Positions 1-9,123 of a stretch of 64,000 nt of DNA are shown piece by piece (the first letter of the stretch is position 1; the number at the start of each line of letters is the position of its first letter). The notes under the pieces are model-generated. The model was given only the letters and a program-made list of their open reading frames with translations, did not search any database and was not told the origin of the DNA. Made by a program: the position numbers and the translations under genes. Origin of the DNA: Pseudomonas grandcourensis (GTDB taxonomy: Bacteria > Pseudomonadota > Gammaproteobacteria > Pseudomonadales > Pseudomonadaceae); contig NZ_CP150919.1 of assembly GCF_039909015.1 (NCBI RefSeq), positions 1,588,501 through 1,652,500 on the forward strand. Direction: 5' to 3'.

Positions 1-783
1 CTCGGTCTTGCAGGCCGAGAACAACTCCTCGCAAATCTTCACATGGGCGTCCATCGAGCCGCCGATGTCGAACAGCAGCAACAGCTTGACGGTGTTGCGC
101 CGCTCCGGCCGCATCTGGATGTTCAGCAGGCCGGCATCCTTGGCGGTGTGGTCGATGGTGCCATCGATGTCCAGTTCTTCCGCCGCACCTTGCCGGGCAA
201 ACTTGCGCAAGCGCCGTAGGGCGACCTTGATGTTGCGCGTACCCAGTTCGACAGAGTCGTCGAGGTTCTTGTATTCGCGCTGGTCCCAGACCTTGGCCGC
301 CTTGCCCTGGCGCTTGCCAGCGTCGCCGACCCGAATGCCTTCCGGGTTGAAACCACCGGAACCGAACGGGCTGGTGCCCCCGGTGCCGATCCACTTGTTG
401 CCACCGGCGTGGCGTTCCTTCTGTTCTTCGAGGCGTTTCTTGAACTCTTCGATCAGCTTGTCCAGGCCACCGAGGGACTGGATCGCCGCTCGCTCTTCGT
501 CGGTCAGCGAACGCTCGAATTCCTTGCGCAGCCAGTCTTCCGGAATCAGCGCCTGCAGGTGATCGTCGAGCTTTTCCAGGCCATTGAAGTAGGCACCGAA
601 CGCCCGGTCGAACTTGTCGAAATGCCGTTCGTCCTTCACCAGGATCGTCCGGGACAGGTAATAGAACTCGTCCATGTCGGCGAAGGTCACGCGCTGTTTC
701 AGCGCGTTGATCAGGTCCAGCAGCTCACGCACCGAGACCGGCACCTTGGCTGCGCGCATTTCATTGAACAGGTTGAGCAGCAT
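1..783 (-). CDS. VWA-domain protein, partial (C-terminus outside window)
   Basis: The first 261 residues are visible; the reading frame is still open at base 1, so the gene continues beyond the window. The start is the ATG at 783, 12 bases after the stop of the upstream MoxR gene, with a GAGG Shine-Dalgarno just before it. Residues near 230-245 contain the metal-ion-dependent adhesion site DIGGSMDAH, preceded by a helical region with many charged residues. The family (CoxE/YehP-like VWA proteins) typically partners a MoxR ATPase in chaperone-like metal or complex assembly; the pairing with the next gene supports this, but the client is unknown. Confidence 0.88.
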   Translation of the reverse strand, partial: MLLNLFNEMRAAKVPVSVRELLDLINALKQRVTFADMDEFYYLSRTILVKDERHFDKFDRAFGAYFNGLEKLDDHLQALIPEDWLRKEFERSLTDEERAAIQSLGGLDKLIEEFKKRLEEQKERHAGGNKWIGTGGTSPFGSGGFNPEGIRVGDAGKRQGKAAKVWDQREYKNLDDSVELGTRNIKVALRRLRKFARQGAAEELDIDGTIDHTAKDAGLLNIQMRPERRNTVKLLLLFDIGGSMDAHVKICEELFSACKTE

Positions 784-795
784 GGCATCAGCCTC

Positions 796-1641
796 TTAGC
801 GGGTGCCGCGACGGCTCATGAACGCCAGACGCTCCAGCAGTTGCACGTCCTGTTCGTTCTTCACCAAAGCGCCGGCCAGCGGCGGGATGGCTTTGGTCGG
901 ATCGCGTTCACGCAGCACCGCTTCGCCGATGTTGTCGGCCATCAGCAGCTTCAGCCAGTCCACCAGCTCGGAGGTCGAAGGCTTCTTCTTCAGGCCCGGC
1001 ACCTTGCGCACGTCGAAGAACACGTCCAGCGCTTCGCTGACCAGATCCTTCTTGATGTCCGGGTAGTGCACGTCGACGATCCGCTGCATCGTGACACGGT
1101 CTGGGAAGGCGATGTAGTGGAAGAAGCAGCGGCGCAGGAACGCGTCCGGCAGCTCTTTCTCGTTGTTGGAGGTAATGATGATGATCGGGCGCTTCTTGGC
1201 CTTGATGGTCTCGTCGATTTCGTAAACGTAGAACTCCATTTTGTCGAGTTCTTGCAGCAGGTCGTTGGGGAATTCGATGTCGGCCTTGTCGATTTCGTCG
1301 ATCAACAGGATGACCCGCTCTTCGGACTCGAAAGCTTCCCAGAGCTTGCCCTTTTTCAGGTAGTTGCGAACGTCGTGAACCTTTTCCGTGCCCAGTTGCG
1401 AGTCACGCAGGCGGCTGACCGCGTCGTACTCGTACAGGCCTTGATGGGCCTTGGTGGTGGACTTGATGTGCCAGGTGATCAGCTTGGCGCCAAAGGATTC
1501 GGCCAGTTGCTCGGCGAGCATGGTCTTGCCGGTGCCCGGTTCGCCCTTGACCAGCAACGGTCGCTCCAGGGTGATGGCGGCGTTGACCGCCAGCTTCAGG
1601 TCATCGGTGGCGACGTAGGCCTGGGTGCCTTCGAACTTCAT
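796..1641 (-). CDS. MoxR-family AAA+ ATPase
   Basis: A 281-residue AAA+ ATPase. Walker A GEPGTGKT is near residues 33-40, Walker B ILLIDEIDKAD near 110-120, and the sensor-1 region IIITSNNEKELPDAFLRRC near 155-172. Length and layout fit MoxR proteins, which remodel partner proteins using ATP and act with VWA-domain proteins. It is the first gene of a two-gene unit with the VWA gene only 12 bases downstream. The start ATG at 1641 gives MKFEGTQAYVATDD, a typical MoxR N-terminus. The substrate cannot be told from sequence. Confidence 0.93.
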   Translation of the reverse strand: MKFEGTQAYVATDDLKLAVNAAITLERPLLVKGEPGTGKTMLAEQLAESFGAKLITWHIKSTTKAHQGLYEYDAVSRLRDSQLGTEKVHDVRNYLKKGKLWEAFESEERVILLIDEIDKADIEFPNDLLQELDKMEFYVYEIDETIKAKKRPIIIITSNNEKELPDAFLRRCFFHYIAFPDRVTMQRIVDVHYPDIKKDLVSEALDVFFDVRKVPGLKKKPSTSELVDWLKLLMADNIGEAVLRERDPTKAIPPLAGALVKNEQDVQLLERLAFMSRRGTR

Positions 1642-1816
1642 CTGCTAATCCTCGAACGGTAACGCCGACCTGAACGAGGCAGGGCGGGGGCGCAATAAAA
1701 TGGTCAGTCCCGACTATAACGCGGTGCCCGGTCGACTGTGAACGCAGACGGCTTATTCAGTCTCTGAATGGGGCGTCACATCTTGACTCGGTCTCGGTAG
1801 GTGGCCAGTATTTAGC

Positions 1817-1835
1817 TATCGCCATTTTGGCGATA
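1817..1835. promoter_or_regulatory. Perfect inverted repeat at the DUF4160 gene start
   Basis: Arms TATCGCCA and TGGCGATA (8 bp, perfect) are separated by TTT and end two bases before the ATG at 1838. A weak -35-like TTGACT lies at 1783-1788. Position and symmetry suit an autoregulatory operator or a translation-blocking hairpin; which of these is inference. Confidence 0.45.
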
Positions 1836-1837
1836 TC

Positions 1838-2077
1838 ATGTCGGGCATGTCTACAAAATACCGATTTCGAGATACATACCGCATTCAGTTGCGCGAAAAG
1901 GATCATCCACCGCCACACGTTCATCTGACGGGTGGCGGGCTGGACGTCATGCTGAGCCTGGAAACTGTCGACGTGATGGTGGGCAAGGCGCCGCCGCTGA
2001 TTCTCAGGGAAGCTCTGGAGTGGATCAAAGCTAACCAGACTCAATTGCTGGAGGATTGGAAACGATGCTACCCATGA
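1838..2077 (+). CDS. DUF4160 domain protein (possible toxin-like partner)
   Basis: A 79-residue protein that is almost entirely a DUF4160 domain: an N-terminal beta-rich part, the hallmark DHPPPHVHL segment near residues 26-34, then G.APP...REALEWIKANQTQLLEDW to the end. DUF4160 proteins are commonly encoded next to DUF2442 proteins, and such pairs have been suggested to be toxin-antitoxin-like, without a proven mechanism that I can cite. Its stop overlaps the start of the next gene, so the two are translationally coupled. There is no strong Shine-Dalgarno because the palindrome occupies the leader; ATG 1847 is an alternative start. Confidence 0.8.
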   Translation: MSGMSTKYRFRDTYRIQLREKDHPPPHVHLTGGGLDVMLSLETVDVMVGKAPPLILREALEWIKANQTQLLEDWKRCYP

Positions 2078-2565
2078 AACGGCCACGGTTATCGGCAGTG
2101 CAAGCGTTGTCGGATTATCGTCTGGCGCTGACATTTATCGATGGTCAGCAACTGCTGCTCGATTTGAGCCGCGACCTGCATGCCTATCCAGGCCTGCAAC
2201 CTTTACAGGGGGGCGCTTTTCAGCATGCAGCGTTGGGTGACGATGGCTGGAGTGTCGAATGGCCTGAGCTTGATATCCAGATTGGTGCAGACACTCTCTA
2301 TCTGGATGCCTTGGCGCAAAATGCAGCCGACGAGAACACCCGAATCTTCATCGATTGGCGTGCTCGCACCGGGTTACCACTTAATCAGGCGGCTGAAGCG
2401 CTGGGGGTCAGTACCCGTAGCATCACCCGATACAGCAGTGGTCGCGAAGCGGTGCCGCGATCGTTAGCCCTGGCCTGCCTGGGTTGGGATTTCCTGCAAC
2501 AGCAATCGAATTCGCCCCGTGCGGCAGAAGACACTGGCCGGTACATCGTCACGCGCAAAAATTAG
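2065..2565 (+). CDS. DUF2442 domain protein with C-terminal helix-turn-helix
   Basis: A 166-residue protein. Residues about 5-85 match the DUF2442 fold (LTFIDGQQLLLDLSRDL ... WPELDIQIGADTLYLDAL). Residues about 110-150 form a helix-turn-helix (LPLNQAAEALGVSTRSITRY). A TTG at 2056 is in frame, but GGAGGA at 2050-2055 is spaced 9 bases from ATG 2065, so I chose that start. The gene overlaps the DUF4160 gene by 13 bases. The DNA-binding tail suits an antitoxin or autorepressor, and the upstream palindrome is a natural target. This is inference from layout. Confidence 0.8.
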   Translation: MLPMKRPRLSAVQALSDYRLALTFIDGQQLLLDLSRDLHAYPGLQPLQGGAFQHAALGDDGWSVEWPELDIQIGADTLYLDALAQNAADENTRIFIDWRARTGLPLNQAAEALGVSTRSITRYSSGREAVPRSLALACLGWDFLQQQSNSPRAAEDTGRYIVTRKN

Positions 2566-3376
2566 CCTGCATCCAGCTTGGCTCGTTCATACCGCGCATT
2601 GAACGCCTGGATGAATCCATTGCGTAAAATCTGCAAAAAAGCCTGAAACGCGCTGACATCTTGCTGGTGCACGTTGCCCTTGAGTTCGACCCGTGTCGCA
2701 AACTGGTTTTTGCCCTGGTTTTTCAAGACGGTCTCGGTACCGCCGACGAGGGCTTCCCAAATCGAGCGGAACAGCCCTTTGTCCTTGTTTTCCACATCCT
2801 GCTGCCAGTTGAACACGTCGACATTGCGTAGCAGCGGCTTGATGTAGTCGGTCAATTGCCCCCTGCTGGCTGAGGCTTCGTTCACCGCGTCGCCATGGCC
2901 GGCATTAAAGTCGAACTTGCCGTAGGCCGCGGCGAAGTCGTTCAAACGCTTGAGCTCGGTATTCGTGGTGCGCAAGCGAAACTCGAAGTCTTCAAAGTCG
3001 CTCAAGGGGTCGAAGGTGGCCGTGGTTTCCAGTGGTGCGTGCCCTAGCAGCAGGGCTTTACCTTCGAAGCGCGCATCACGCTTGTCTTTGGTGTCGACCA
3101 CGTTGGTCAGGTTGTAGATGTTGGCACCCACGGCGCACTGACGAAAGGCACTGGCACCTGGCCTTCGATCTTGACGATTTTCAGTCCGTTGATTTTGTAG
3201 GCGCCGCGCCACAGGGCCAGGTCCACGTCGGTGATTTGGCCGCGGTAGTCGCCCATGTTCGCCAGCCGCTCATTGAGGTAGTTGCGTACCAGATAGGGCA
3301 AGGCGATGTGGAGCGTTATCAGCAGCACAATGAGGCCGATGAGGGGCCCCAGAGGCCAACTGTATCGACGTTTCAT
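2562..3376 (-). pseudogene. DUF748 protein gene, disrupted by internal deletion and frameshift
   Basis: Two reading frames together give parts of one DUF748 (AsmA-like envelope) protein. The first, starting at ATG 3376 ([17 protein letters not shown]), gives one N-terminal membrane segment and the start of the domain up to about 3140. The rest (ANIYNLTNVVDTKDKRD... to the stop at 2562) continues in another frame. At the junction (about 3130-3145) the protein jumps from VPVPFVSAPWV directly to ANIYNL; from my memory of intact homologues (about 360 residues) some 90 residues are missing as well as the frame. The stop overlaps the convergent HTH gene by 4 bases. Confidence 0.8.
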
Positions 3377-3506
3377 GGCGGCAAATCTCTGCCGGTCCAA
3401 AGTCATTGACTGCACTGATAAGCGGACGTTCGACCTGACTGGACGCCTGCGGGCAAGAGGGCTTACCTTGATGCCCTATTTCAATGCTGTCGTTAAGGAC
3501 CCAGCC

Positions 3507-4481
3507 ATGAGCCGCATTTTCGCTGACAACGCCCACTCCATTGGCAATACGCCGCTGGTGCAGATCAATCGTATTGCGCCGCGTGGTGTGACCATCCTGG
3601 CCAAGATCGAAGGGCGCAACCCGGGTTACTCGGTCAAGTGCCGGATCGGCGCGAACATGATCTGGGATGCCGAGAGCAGTGGCAAACTCAAGCCGGGCAT
3701 GACCATCGTCGAACCCACCTCCGGCAATACCGGCATCGGCCTGGCCTTCGTGGCCGCCGCCCGTGGCTACAAACTGATGCTGACCATGCCGGCGTCCATG
3801 AGTATCGAGCGCCGCAAGGTACTCAAGGCACTGGGCGCCGAACTGGTGTTGACCGAGCCGGCCAAAGGCATGAAGGGCGCGATCGAGAAAGCCGGTGAAA
3901 TCGTTGCCGGCGACCCGTCGAAGTACTTCATGCCGGCGCAATTCGATAACCCGGCCAACCCGGCCATCCACGAAAAAACCACCGGCCCGGAAATCTGGAA
4001 CGATACCGACGGCGCGGTCGACGTGCTGGTGGCAGGCGTCGGAACCGGTGGAACCATCACCGGGGTTTCACGGTATATCAAGAATACCCAGGGCAAGCCG
4101 ATACTCTCGGTGGCGGTGGAACCGGTGGTGTCGCCGGTGATCACCCAGGCCTTGGCCGGTGAGGAAATCAAGCCAAGCCCGCACAAGATCCAGGGTATCG
4201 GTGCCGGTTTTGTGCCGAAGAATCTCGATTTGTCGATCGTCGATCGAGTGGAGCTGGTCAGTGACGAAGAGTCCAAGGCCATGGCCTTGCGCTTGATGCA
4301 GGAAGAGGGAATCTTGTGCGGGATTTCCTGCGGCGCCGCCATGGCAGTGGCCGTTCGGCTGGCCGAGACCCCGGAAATGCAGGGCAAGACCATCGTCGTG
4401 ATCCTGCCGGATTCCGGTGAGCGTTACCTGTCGAGCATGCTGTTCAGTGATCTGTTTACCGAACAGGAGAATCAGCAGTAA
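3507..4481 (+). CDS. cysK: Cysteine synthase A (O-acetylserine sulfhydrylase)
   Basis: A 324-residue PLP enzyme converting O-acetylserine and sulfide to cysteine. Visible signatures are the lysine-bearing segment [14 protein letters not shown] (PLP lysine near residue 44), the substrate loop [12 protein letters not shown] near 71-82, the phosphate loop [10 protein letters not shown] near 177-186, and CGISCGAA near the C-terminus. Start: ATG 3507 preceded by AAGGA at a good distance; the longer open frame upstream lacks homology. It is not linked to the sulfate-activation genes at 25-28.5 kb and is probably the housekeeping enzyme. Confidence 0.95.
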   Translation: MSRIFADNAHSIGNTPLVQINRIAPRGVTILAKIEGRNPGYSVKCRIGANMIWDAESSGKLKPGMTIVEPTSGNTGIGLAFVAAARGYKLMLTMPASMSIERRKVLKALGAELVLTEPAKGMKGAIEKAGEIVAGDPSKYFMPAQFDNPANPAIHEKTTGPEIWNDTDGAVDVLVAGVGTGGTITGVSRYIKNTQGKPILSVAVEPVVSPVITQALAGEEIKPSPHKIQGIGAGFVPKNLDLSIVDRVELVSDEESKAMALRLMQEEGILCGISCGAAMAVAVRLAETPEMQGKTIVVILPDSGERYLSSMLFSDLFTEQENQQ

Positions 4482-4600
4482 GCGCTGAACATTGGCGGGT
4501 CGTGGCTGGCGGTGATGGCTGAGGTGTTGTCGCTGGTTGCGATCCATTGAACGGGTCCGGTTGATGATGGATTTGCATCAGTCAGCGTTCAGGCACCTTA

Positions 4601-4634
4601 TGTTAATGAGTGCTTTGTTGCACATTCATTAACA
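4601..4634. promoter_or_regulatory. Inverted repeat upstream of lpxO
   Basis: TGTTAATGA and TCATTAACA form a perfect 9-bp inverted repeat with a 16-base spacer, in the 264-bp gap between cysK and lpxO and 112 bases before the lpxO start. It is AT-rich and could be an operator for a dimeric regulator. It does not have the direct-repeat form of a PhoP box. Confidence 0.35.
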
Positions 4635-4745
4635 TTGAGTGTTGAAAAGTGCAGGTTTTCACCAAGGCGGTAGTCTTTATCATGCTGGCAGCCACGTCGG
4701 GCAATGGACGTGGAGCAGTGTCGTTTATCTTCAAAGGAGTTGTTG

Positions 4746-5684
4746 ATGACTTTATCGGTTGCCGCGAAGGCCTCGTTGTTGCTGCTGTTTCTCGGGAGCA
4801 CTCTCTATGTGCATTTGCGTGGCAAGGCGCGTCTTCCGGTTTTGCGCCAGTTCGTTAACCATTCGGCACTGTTCGCACCCTATAACGCCTTGATGTACCT
4901 GTTTTCCGATGTGCCTTCGAAACCGTATCTGGATCGCAGCAAGTTCCCGGAACTGGATCTGCTCAAGGACAACTGGGAGGTGATTCGCGACGAAGCGATG
5001 CACTTGTTCGATGAGGGGTATATTCGAGCGGCGGCAAAGAACAACGACGCCGGTTTTGGCTCGTTCTTCAAGAAGGGCTGGAAGCGTTTCTATCTCAAGT
5101 GGTATGACAAACCGCTGCCATCTGCCGAAGCCTTGTGCCCGAAAACCGTGGAATTGGTCAACAGCATTCCCGGCGTCAAAGGCGCCATGTTCGCGTTGCT
5201 GCCGGGTGGCAGCCACCTCAACCCGCATCGTGATCCGTTTGCCGGCTCCCTGCGTTATCACTTGGGCCTCTCCACTCCCAATTCCGATGACTGCCGCATC
5301 TTCGTCGACGGGCAGGTTTACGCCTGGCGCGATGGTGAGGACGTGATGTTCGACGAGACCTACGTGCACTGGGTCAAGAATGAAACGGAAAAGACCCGCG
5401 TCATCCTGTTCTGCGATATCGAACGCCCGCTGAGCAATCGCCTCATGACCCGCATCAATCGCAGTATCAGCGCCTGGCTGGGGCGCGCCACAGCCCCTCA
5501 GAACCTGGACGACGAGCGTGTAGGCGGGATCAACCAGGTCTACGCCTGGAGCAAGAATTCCAGCGATAAATTCAGTGGTGTGGTGAAGCAGTGGAAACGC
5601 CGTAACCCCAAGGCATATCGCGTTTTTCGGCCGGTTTTGGCCGTAGCGGTATTTGGGTTGCTTGTCTATTGGCTGTTTGTCTGA
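4746..5684 (+). CDS. lpxO: LpxO-type lipid A 2-hydroxylase (Fe/2-oxoglutarate dioxygenase)
   Basis: A 312-residue aspartyl/asparaginyl beta-hydroxylase-family protein. The N-terminus (residues 5-22) is a membrane segment and the C-terminus ends in another hydrophobic helix. The metal-binding motif HLNPHRDPF is near residues 156-164, and the distal histidine lies in TYVHWVKNETEKTRV near 206-220. LpxO enzymes hydroxylate a secondary acyl chain of lipid A at the inner membrane. Start: ATG 4746 with AAGGAG eight bases upstream, rather than the longer open frame. It sits directly before the O-polysaccharide island but is separated from it by a terminator. Confidence 0.87.
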   Translation: MTLSVAAKASLLLLFLGSTLYVHLRGKARLPVLRQFVNHSALFAPYNALMYLFSDVPSKPYLDRSKFPELDLLKDNWEVIRDEAMHLFDEGYIRAAAKNNDAGFGSFFKKGWKRFYLKWYDKPLPSAEALCPKTVELVNSIPGVKGAMFALLPGGSHLNPHRDPFAGSLRYHLGLSTPNSDDCRIFVDGQVYAWRDGEDVMFDETYVHWVKNETEKTRVILFCDIERPLSNRLMTRINRSISAWLGRATAPQNLDDERVGGINQVYAWSKNSSDKFSGVVKQWKRRNPKAYRVFRPVLAVAVFGLLVYWLFV

Positions 5685-5705
5685 GTTGTCCCGCTAGGTA
5701 GGAAA

Positions 5706-5742
5706 AAAGACCGCCGAACGGCGATCTTTCTTTCGGTTTTTT
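5706..5742 (+). terminator. Rho-independent terminator after lpxO
   Basis: AAAGACCGCC and GGCGATCTTT pair with a GAAC loop and one mismatch, followed by TTTCGGTTTTTT. It separates lpxO from the downstream polysaccharide operon. Confidence 0.75.
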
Positions 5743-6169
5743 GGGAACTTTGTTACAGCTTTGTAGTACGATTCGTCCCCGTAAACGCCCTGAGACTACA
5801 GTGGAGACCCTGTGTCGGATTTATGTCGTCTTAGGCTTCACTGGCCTTGTTGGTCTGTATTTTGCTTTAAAGGTTGAGTTCGTTTTGCATGGATTTTGCG
5901 TACGAGATGTTCGAAACCTCACCTAAATCAGGCTGAAAGCCAAGAAGGTTGTGCTCAAGAACGCAGTCCAAGCCATGTGGAAATACTGCTGATGGCCGGG
6001 TGGCAGCGTTGCTTGGGATGCTGTGTGGGAATTCGGATGTGCAGTACTGACTCCTCTTGCGCTGTCTGAATAATCAAGCTCTGAAAACGATTCGAATCCT
6101 TATCGTGTTGATTTTAATAAATAAGTACTAATTGACATTACACCTGTCATGTACACGGAAGGAGATTTT
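5743..6169. other. Gene-free leader region before the polysaccharide operon
   Basis: About 430 bases without a convincing gene. Short open frames exist (one could encode a 61-residue hydrophobic peptide from 5741), but none has a ribosome-binding site or recognisable content. The last 70 bases (about 6100-6145) are very AT-rich and probably contain the promoter of the glycosyltransferase-rml-wzm-wzt operon; no clean -35/-10 pair could be assigned. I saw no JUMPstart/ops motif in it. Confidence 0.5.
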
Positions 6170-7153
6170 GTGGGCATCTTGGGATCCAGCTTTCTTCATT
6201 CTTGCGCCGGTACCACGTTGAGTGATTGCCGAACTGAAAAAGTCGCAATACTGATGTGTTCCTACAATGGAGAATCGTTTTTAGCCCAGCAGCTTGAGTC
6301 ATTTCAGCAGCAGTCTCATTGTGACTGGACTGTCTATGTCTCGGACGATGGCTCCCAGGACCGGACGCTGGACATCCTTCAAGCCACAACGGCTCAGTGG
6401 GGGGCGGGGCGTCTCCAGGTTATCGAGGGGCCTGGCCGAGGCTTCGTCGCAAACTTCCTTTCGCTCACTTGTCGGACAGACATTCACGCAGACTTCTATG
6501 CGTGGGCTGATCAGGACGATATCTGGAAGCAAGAAAAACTCGAGAAGGCAATAGCCTGGTTGAAGTCAGCCCCGGAGGGTGTGCCGGCCCTTTACTGTGG
6601 GCGCACCGAACTGATTTGTGAGTCAGGTTTTTCTTTTGGTTACTCTCCCAAATTTGCTCTTGCGCCGCACTTTTCCAATGCGCTCGTGCAAAATATCGGG
6701 GGCGGCAACACAATGGTCTTTAACCAGGCCGCACGCGCGTTACTGCAAGAAGCAGGCGACAATCTGAATATACCTTCGCATGACTGGTGGGCGTATCAGT
6801 TGATTTCCGGTGCGGGTGGCGCTGTCCACTATGACCCTGTACCAACGGTGCTATACCGTCAGCACAATGAAAACGTGGTAGGGACCAACTCCAGTTGGCT
6901 GGCACGCCTCAAGCGCTTGCGCATGGCGTTCAGGGGGCTTTTTTACGAATGGAATACTCAAAATATTCATGCTTTGGAATCTATGCGTCATCGATTGAGC
7001 CAAGAGCATCGGGTGAAGCTTGATCAATTCAAGACGGCGCGTAGCAAACCACTTTTACCAAGGATTCTGGGCTTCAAGCGTGCCGGTCTGTACCGGCAGA
7101 CGGTCGCTGGGAACCTGGGGCTGATCCTCGCAACTTTACTGAAAAAGATCTGA
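6170..7153 (+). CDS. GT2 family glycosyltransferase (rhamnosyltransferase-like)
   Basis: A 327-residue GT-A fold glycosyltransferase. [18 protein letters not shown] begins the nucleotide-binding domain near residue 22, SDDGSQDRT lies near 55-63, and the DxD-like metal site ADQDD is near 112. The end is a short hydrophobic and basic tail. I chose GTG 6170 because AAGGAG ends five bases before it; ATG 6149 precedes the Shine-Dalgarno. It is the first gene of the O-polysaccharide operon, four bases before rmlB, suggesting that it transfers rhamnose or another sugar to the growing chain. Donor and linkage cannot be told. Confidence 0.85.
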   Translation: MGILGSSFLHSCAGTTLSDCRTEKVAILMCSYNGESFLAQQLESFQQQSHCDWTVYVSDDGSQDRTLDILQATTAQWGAGRLQVIEGPGRGFVANFLSLTCRTDIHADFYAWADQDDIWKQEKLEKAIAWLKSAPEGVPALYCGRTELICESGFSFGYSPKFALAPHFSNALVQNIGGGNTMVFNQAARALLQEAGDNLNIPSHDWWAYQLISGAGGAVHYDPVPTVLYRQHNENVVGTNSSWLARLKRLRMAFRGLFYEWNTQNIHALESMRHRLSQEHRVKLDQFKTARSKPLLPRILGFKRAGLYRQTVAGNLGLILATLLKKI

Positions 7154-7157
7154 ATCA

Positions 7158-8228
7158 ATGACTATCTTAGTAACTGGCGGTGCAGGCTTCATCGGTGCGA
7201 ACTTTGTATTGGACTGGCTGGCTCAGTCTGATGAAACTCTGGTCAATCTGGACAAGCTGACCTATGCAGGCAATCTGGATAACCTCAGCAGCCTGGCCGG
7301 TAACGAGCGGCACGTATTTGTGCGTGGTGATATCGGTGACAGCGCCCTGGTGGCCCGCCTGCTGGAAGAGCATCAACCTCGCGCGATCCTGAACTTCGCC
7401 GCCGAATCGCACGTTGATCGCTCCATTCATGGTCCGGAAGACTTCATTGAGACCAACATCGTTGGTACGTTCCGCTTGCTGGAGGCCGTGCGCGCTTACT
7501 GGAAGGGCCTGGCATCCGATGCGCAGCAGTCGTTTCGCTTCCTGCATGTGTCTACCGACGAAGTCTATGGTTCGCTAGCCAAGGATGAAGCCGCGTTCAG
7601 CGAAAGCCACCAGTACGAGCCGAACAGCCCTTACTCGGCCAGCAAGGCCGCCAGTGACCATTTGGTACGTGCCTACCATCACACCTATGGCCTGCCGGTG
7701 CTGACGACCAACTGCTCGAACAATTACGGGCCGTATCACTTCCCGGAAAAACTCATTCCGCTGATGATCGTCAACGCGCTGGCTGGCAAGGCATTGCCTG
7801 TCTACGGTGATGGCCAGCAGATTCGTGACTGGCTGTATGTCAAAGACCATTGCAGCGCCATTCGTCGCGTACTGGAAGCCGGCATCGTGGGTGAGGTTTA
7901 TAACGTGGGCGGCTGGAACGAAAAGCCTAACCTGGACATCGTGCACACGGTCTGCGCCTTGCTCGACCAGATGCGTCCACGCGCCGACGGTCAGCCTTAC
8001 AACGCTCAAATCACCTACGTGACCGATCGTCCCGGGCATGACCGCCGTTATGCCATCGACGCTCGCAAACTTGAGCGTGAACTGGGCTGGAAACCGGCAG
8101 AAACCTTCGAAACCGGTATCCGTAAAACCGTCCAGTGGTACCTGGATAACCAGGAGTGGGTCAGCAATATCCAGTCGGGTGCTTATCTTCAGTGGGTAGA
8201 GAAAAACTACGCCGGGCGTACTGCATGA
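7158..8228 (+). CDS. rmlB: dTDP-glucose 4,6-dehydratase
   Basis: A 356-residue extended SDR enzyme, second step of dTDP-L-rhamnose synthesis. NAD-binding [10 protein letters not shown] is at residues 7-16, the active-site segment [11 protein letters not shown] near 130-140, and the catalytic YSASK near 160. Full family length. It starts four bases after the glycosyltransferase and overlaps rmlD by four bases (ATGA), so the operon is translationally coupled. Better GC3 than the exporter genes downstream, like a chromosomal rml set. Confidence 0.96.
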   Translation: MTILVTGGAGFIGANFVLDWLAQSDETLVNLDKLTYAGNLDNLSSLAGNERHVFVRGDIGDSALVARLLEEHQPRAILNFAAESHVDRSIHGPEDFIETNIVGTFRLLEAVRAYWKGLASDAQQSFRFLHVSTDEVYGSLAKDEAAFSESHQYEPNSPYSASKAASDHLVRAYHHTYGLPVLTTNCSNNYGPYHFPEKLIPLMIVNALAGKALPVYGDGQQIRDWLYVKDHCSAIRRVLEAGIVGEVYNVGGWNEKPNLDIVHTVCALLDQMRPRADGQPYNAQITYVTDRPGHDRRYAIDARKLERELGWKPAETFETGIRKTVQWYLDNQEWVSNIQSGAYLQWVEKNYAGRTA

Positions 8229-9121
8229 AAATTCTATTGCTCGGTAAAAACGGCCAAGTCGGGTGGGAGCTGCAACGCAGTCTTGCCCCGCTGGGTGAGT
8301 TGCTTGCACTGGACTCCCGCAGCCCGGATTACTGTGGCGATCTGAATGACCTCTCGGGGCTCGCTGCGACCGTACAGCGCTTTGCGCCTGACGTTATTGT
8401 CAATGCCGCGGCGTATACCGCTGTCGACAAGGCTGAAAGCGAATCACAGCAGGCACATCGGGTGAATGCCGAAGCGCCAGCAGTGCTGGCCCGGGAAGCG
8501 TTGGCTCTGAATGCCTTGCTGGTGCATTACTCCACGGACTATGTATTCGCCGGCGACGGTGAAACCCCTTGGCAGGAAAGTGATCCGGTCGCACCGCTGA
8601 GTGTCTATGGCTCCAGCAAACTGGCGGGTGAGCAGGCGATCCAGGCCAGTGGCTGCTCGCACCTGATTTTCCGTACCAGTTGGGTGTATGCCGCACGAGG
8701 CAACAACTTCGCCAAGACCATGCTGCGTCTGGCCTGTGAGCGCGAGAGCTTGAACGTCATCGACGATCAGTTTGGTGCGCCGACCGGGGCAGAGTTGTTG
8801 GCCGATGTCACTGCCCATGCTGTGCGCAGCACCCTCGCAAGCCCGGAACTGGGCGGGCTCTACCATCTTGCGGCCTCTGGTGAAACCACCTGGTGTCGCT
8901 ACGCGCGCTTTGTGCTCGAACGAGCCGAGTTGGCAGGCGTGGACTTGAAGGTCTCCCCGACGCTGGTCGGTGCGATTGCTACTGAAGCATACCCAACGCC
9001 AGCAAAACGCCCGTGCAACTCCCGCCTCAATACCCAAAAACTGGGAAAGGCCTTTGCGCTAAGCCTGCCTGATTGGCGAGTCGGTGTGGCACGGATGCTT
9101 ACAGAAATTCTAGAGAAGTGA
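8225..9121 (+). CDS. rmlD: dTDP-4-dehydrorhamnose reductase
   Basis: A 298-residue SDR reductase completing dTDP-L-rhamnose. The N-terminal nucleotide loop [11 protein letters not shown] is at residues 7-17, then [13 protein letters not shown] near 60-72, [11 protein letters not shown] near 102-112 and the catalytic YGSSKLAGE near 127-135. The start ATG 8225 overlaps the rmlB stop in ATGA; the longer open frame upstream is inside rmlB. The gene order B-D-A-C is a common rml arrangement. Confidence 0.95.
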   Translation: MKILLLGKNGQVGWELQRSLAPLGELLALDSRSPDYCGDLNDLSGLAATVQRFAPDVIVNAAAYTAVDKAESESQQAHRVNAEAPAVLAREALALNALLVHYSTDYVFAGDGETPWQESDPVAPLSVYGSSKLAGEQAIQASGCSHLIFRTSWVYAARGNNFAKTMLRLACERESLNVIDDQFGAPTGAELLADVTAHAVRSTLASPELGGLYHLAASGETTWCRYARFVLERAELAGVDLKVSPTLVGAIATEAYPTPAKRPCNSRLNTQKLGKAFALSLPDWRVGVARMLTEILEK

Positions 9122-9123
9122 AT

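Noticed and set aside
409..1662. 417-codon open frame opposite the MoxR/VWA genes
   Set aside because: Shadow of two well-supported genes; low-complexity H/Q/V-rich translation.
4601..4634. PhoP box before lpxO
   Set aside because: The repeats are inverted, not the direct hexamer repeat spaced by five bases that PhoP needs.
5741..5926. 61-codon frame after the lpxO terminator
   Set aside because: No ribosome-binding site and no recognisable content; begins inside the terminator tail.
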